Assembly (NCBI RefSeq): GCF_030286555.1
Contig: NZ_JASVWF010000001.1
Location: 682,001-746,000 of the forward strand
Direction: 5' to 3'
Origin: Actinomycetospora termitidis
GTDB taxonomy: Bacteria > Actinomycetota > Actinomycetes > Mycobacteriales > Pseudonocardiaceae
DNA: 64,000 nt
Below, piece after piece: positions 61,907-64,000 of this stretch (positions are counted from its first letter, which is position 1; the number at the start of each line of letters is the position of its first letter). The position numbers and the translations under genes were made by a program. Under the pieces are notes generated by a model. It was not told the DNA's origin, searched no databases, and saw nothing but the letters and a program-made list of their open reading frames with translations.

Positions 61907-63799
61907 ATGAGCGGCGAGTACCGGCAGGCCTACGAACGCAGCATGACCGACCCCGAGGGCTTCTGGCGCGAGGCCGCATCGCTCATCGACTGGTCCACCG
62001 AGCCGGAGACGATCGTCGACGCCTCGGCGCTGCCCTTCTCCCGCTGGTTCGTCGGCGGCGAGCTGAACACCTGCCACAACGCGCTGGACCGTCACGTCGA
62101 CGCCGGCCGCGGCGACCAGGTCGCGCTGATCCACGACTCGCCCGTCACCGACGACCGGCAGCGGTTCACCTACGCCGAGCTGCGCGACCTCGTCGCCCGG
62201 TTCGCCGGCGTCCTCCGCTCGGCCGGCGTCGGCAAGGGCGACCGGGTGATCATCTACATGCCGATGGTCCCGCAGGCCGCGATCGCGATGCTGGCCTGCG
62301 CCCGCCTCGGCGCGGTGCACAGCGTCGTGTTCGGCGGCTTCGCCGCCCGCGAGCTCGCGGTGCGGATCGACGACGCGAAGCCGTCCGCGATCGTCTCCGC
62401 GTCCTGCGGCATCGAGGGCAAGCGGGTCGTCGAGTACAAGCCCCTGCTGGACAAGGCGATCGAGCTCGCCGAGCACGACCCGGGCCGCTCGATCGTGCTC
62501 CAGCGCCCCCAGTACACCGCGTCGATGACCGACCGCGACCTCGACTGGGACGCCGCGATGCGCGACGCCGAGCCCACCGAGTGCGTCCCCGTCGCGGCCA
62601 CCGACCCCCTCTACGTCCTCTACACCTCGGGCACCACCGGCAAGCCCAAGGGCGTGCAGCGCGACAACGGCGGGCACGCGGTCGCCCTGCGGTGGTCCAT
62701 GGAGGCGATCTACGACGTCGGGCCGGGCGAGGTCATGTTCACGGCCTCCGACGTCGGGTGGGTCGTCGGCCACTCCTACATCGTCTACGCGCCGCTGCTG
62801 ACCGGGGCGACGACGGTGCTCTACGAGGGCAAGCCGATCGGCACCCCCGACGCGGGGGCCTTCTGGCGGGTCATCCAGGACCACGGGGTCAAGGCGCTGT
62901 TCACCGCGCCCACGGCGTTCCGCGGCATCAAGAAGGAGGACCCCGAGGCGGCCCTGCTCGCCGACTACGACATCTCCTCGCTGCAGACCCTGTTCCTCGC
63001 CGGCGAGCGGCTGGACCCGGAGACGTGGACGTGGGCCTCGGAGAAGCTCGGCGTCCCCGTCGTCGACCACTGGTGGCAGACCGAGACGGGCTGGCCGATC
63101 GCTGCGAACCTGCGCGGGCTCGAGCCGATGGAGCTCAAGGCGGGCTCGCCCTCGGTCCCGGTGCCCGGGTACCAGGTGGACATCCTGGACGTCGACGGAT
63201 CGGTGCTCCCGCGCGGCGAGGAGGGGGCCATCGTCATCAAGCTCCCGATGCCGCCCGGGTGCCTGCAGACCCTCTGGGACGACGACGAGCGCTTCCGCGA
63301 GTCGTACATGTCCCGCTACGAGGGCTACTACCTCACCGGCGACGGCGGGTACGTCGACGACGACGGCTACGTCTTCGTCATGGGCCGCACCGACGACGTC
63401 ATCAACGTGGCCGGCCACCGCCTCTCGACCGGGTCGATGGAGGAGGTCCTCGCGGGCCACCCCGACGTCGCCGAGTGCGCGGTCATCGGGGTGCACGACG
63501 CGATGAAGGGCCAGGTGCCGCGCGGCTTCGTCGTGCTCAAGGCGGGCGTGACCCGCGGCGAGGACGAGATCGCGCCCGAACTCGTCGCCCTGGTGCGCAG
63601 CGAGGTCGGCGCGGTGGCGTCGTTCAAGAACGTCGCGGTCGTGCCCGCGCTGCCCAAGACCCGCTCCGGCAAGGTGCTGCGCAAGACGATGCGGCAGATC
63701 GCCGACGGCCAGGACGCCATGGTCCCGTCGACGATCGACGACGCCACGGTGCTCGACACCCTGCGCCCGGTACTGCAGAAGGGCCCGCAGAACAGCTGA
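61907..63799 (+). CDS. prpE: propionyl-CoA synthetase (acyl-CoA synthetase, PrpE type)
   Basis: 630-aa AMP-forming acyl-CoA synthetase. The adenylate motif is YTSGTTGKPKGVQRDNGG (~240), whose GVQRD ending is characteristic of PrpE rather than Acs. Other marks are MPMVPQAAIAMLACARLGAVHSVVFGGF (ends only, ~122-150), WWQTETGWPI (~388), the hinge GRTDDVINVAGHRLSTG (~495) and the catalytic Lys in TRSGKVLRKTM (~588), a known sirtuin-regulated lysine in this family. It activates propionate, possibly also acetate. The ATG at 61907 is preferred. A strong palindromic terminator follows. Confidence 0.93.
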   Translation: MSGEYRQAYERSMTDPEGFWREAASLIDWSTEPETIVDASALPFSRWFVGGELNTCHNALDRHVDAGRGDQVALIHDSPVTDDRQRFTYAELRDLVARFAGVLRSAGVGKGDRVIIYMPMVPQAAIAMLACARLGAVHSVVFGGFAARELAVRIDDAKPSAIVSASCGIEGKRVVEYKPLLDKAIELAEHDPGRSIVLQRPQYTASMTDRDLDWDAAMRDAEPTECVPVAATDPLYVLYTSGTTGKPKGVQRDNGGHAVALRWSMEAIYDVGPGEVMFTASDVGWVVGHSYIVYAPLLTGATTVLYEGKPIGTPDAGAFWRVIQDHGVKALFTAPTAFRGIKKEDPEAALLADYDISSLQTLFLAGERLDPETWTWASEKLGVPVVDHWWQTETGWPIAANLRGLEPMELKAGSPSVPVPGYQVDILDVDGSVLPRGEEGAIVIKLPMPPGCLQTLWDDDERFRESYMSRYEGYYLTGDGGYVDDDGYVFVMGRTDDVINVAGHRLSTGSMEEVLAGHPDVAECAVIGVHDAMKGQVPRGFVVLKAGVTRGEDEIAPELVALVRSEVGAVASFKNVAVVPALPKTRSGKVLRKTMRQIADGQDAMVPSTIDDATVLDTLRPVLQKGPQNS

Positions 63800-63805
63800 C
63801 CCGTG

Positions 63806-63860
63806 TCGAGCGAAGGGCCCCTCCGGTCGATCTACTCGATCGGAGGGGCCCTTCGCTCGA
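63806..63860. terminator. palindromic terminator cassette, copy 3
   Basis: A perfect 20-bp stem starting TCGAGCGAAGGGCCCC extends to about 25 bp through one G-T pair; the loop is TCTAC. It lies between convergent prpE and the gene at the window end. Confidence 0.88.
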
Positions 63861-63874
63861 ACGGGGGGTGGGGG

Positions 63875-64000
63875 CTAGTCCGCGCGCCCGAGGCCGTCGG
63901 TCGGGAGCTTGGCGCCGCCGTAGCCGATGTAGTTGCCGGAGGAGTTCCGCAGTCCGCCGTCCGCGACCGCGTCCAGGCCGTGGTTGGCGATCATCGTGCG
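63875..64000 (-). CDS. C-terminal end of an unidentified protein (truncated by window)
   Basis: Only the last 41 codons are inside the window: they read MIANHGLDAVADGGLRNSS after two residues, then GNYIGYGGAKLPTDGLGRAD and a TAG stop. Codon use is typical of the region and it ends at the shared terminator, so it is probably real. Gly/Asn-rich; too short for a family call. Confidence 0.5.
   Translation of the reverse strand, partial: RTMIANHGLDAVADGGLRNSSGNYIGYGGAKLPTDGLGRAD

Overview
The window is a very GC-rich chromosomal segment with dense coding on both strands, frequent GTG starts, 4-base start/stop overlaps (ATGA, GTGA) and convergent genes that meet at or across their stop codons. A two-gene proton-translocating transhydrogenase, a GTP-type PEP carboxykinase, a DUF222/HNH (13E12-type) relic, a mycothiol-linked isomerase-like domain and several apparently leaderless promoters (TANNNT 6-8 bases before the start codon) point to an actinomycete. 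Pseudonocardiales (Pseudonocardia or Actinomycetospora-like) is my best guess, but that placement is inference. I saw no rRNA, tRNA, CRISPR array, intact insertion sequence or prophage. No gene-free stretch exceeds about 300 bases; the longest are divergent promoter regions at 17294-17578, 8422-8675, 32879-33120 and 46222-46442.

Layout. 1-5.3 kb: the 3' part of recB, complete recD and a small leaderless membrane protein. 5.3-12.6 kb: a pentapeptide-repeat protein, a type-B carboxylesterase, an unknown protein, two tandem small secreted paralogues, an EcsC-like protein, a secreted peptidoglycan amidase and a SirB1-like protein. 12.6-15.4 kb: a compact PadR regulon (carotenoid oxygenase, padR, a VC0807-like membrane protein) with two near-identical palindromic operators. 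15.4-21.6 kb: a two-component pair, a membrane-anchored Hsp70-like protein, hemerythrin, a double winged-helix protein with a nuclease-like tail and a HesB-fold protein without cysteines. 21.7-26.7 kb: valS, a proline-rich membrane protein and a frameshifted DUF222/HNH gene.

26.7-36.1 kb: a nitrate-assimilation operon, reading leftward as nitrate reductase, a 115-aa unknown, nirB and an unusual NirD-isomerase fusion. It is divergent from pntAB, which makes NADPH. 36.2-39.7 kb: an LLM flavin oxidoreductase, an AraC-type regulator, a nitrilase and an ankyrin protein. 39.7-49.4 kb: a CxxC membrane protein, a phosphodiesterase-like enzyme, a DUF3311/monocarboxylate symporter pair, DedA, pckG, Sir2, a small membrane protein and an FAD/Rieske oxidoreductase. 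Monocarboxylate uptake, pckG and prpE at the far end form an organic-acid/gluconeogenesis theme. 49.4-55.7 kb: a TldD/TldE pair, a small repeat protein and two coupled dynamin-like GTPases, one with a degenerate P-loop. 55.9-64 kb: a small membrane protein, trmB, an NYN protein, an SRPBCC protein, an amidohydrolase, a MarR/MFS pair, prpE and a truncated gene end.

Two dispersed sequence families cut across these genes. One is a palindromic terminator cassette (three full copies and one half). The other is a ~27-bp GC-rich repeat that lies inside three coding sequences without breaking them and once directly before a start codon.
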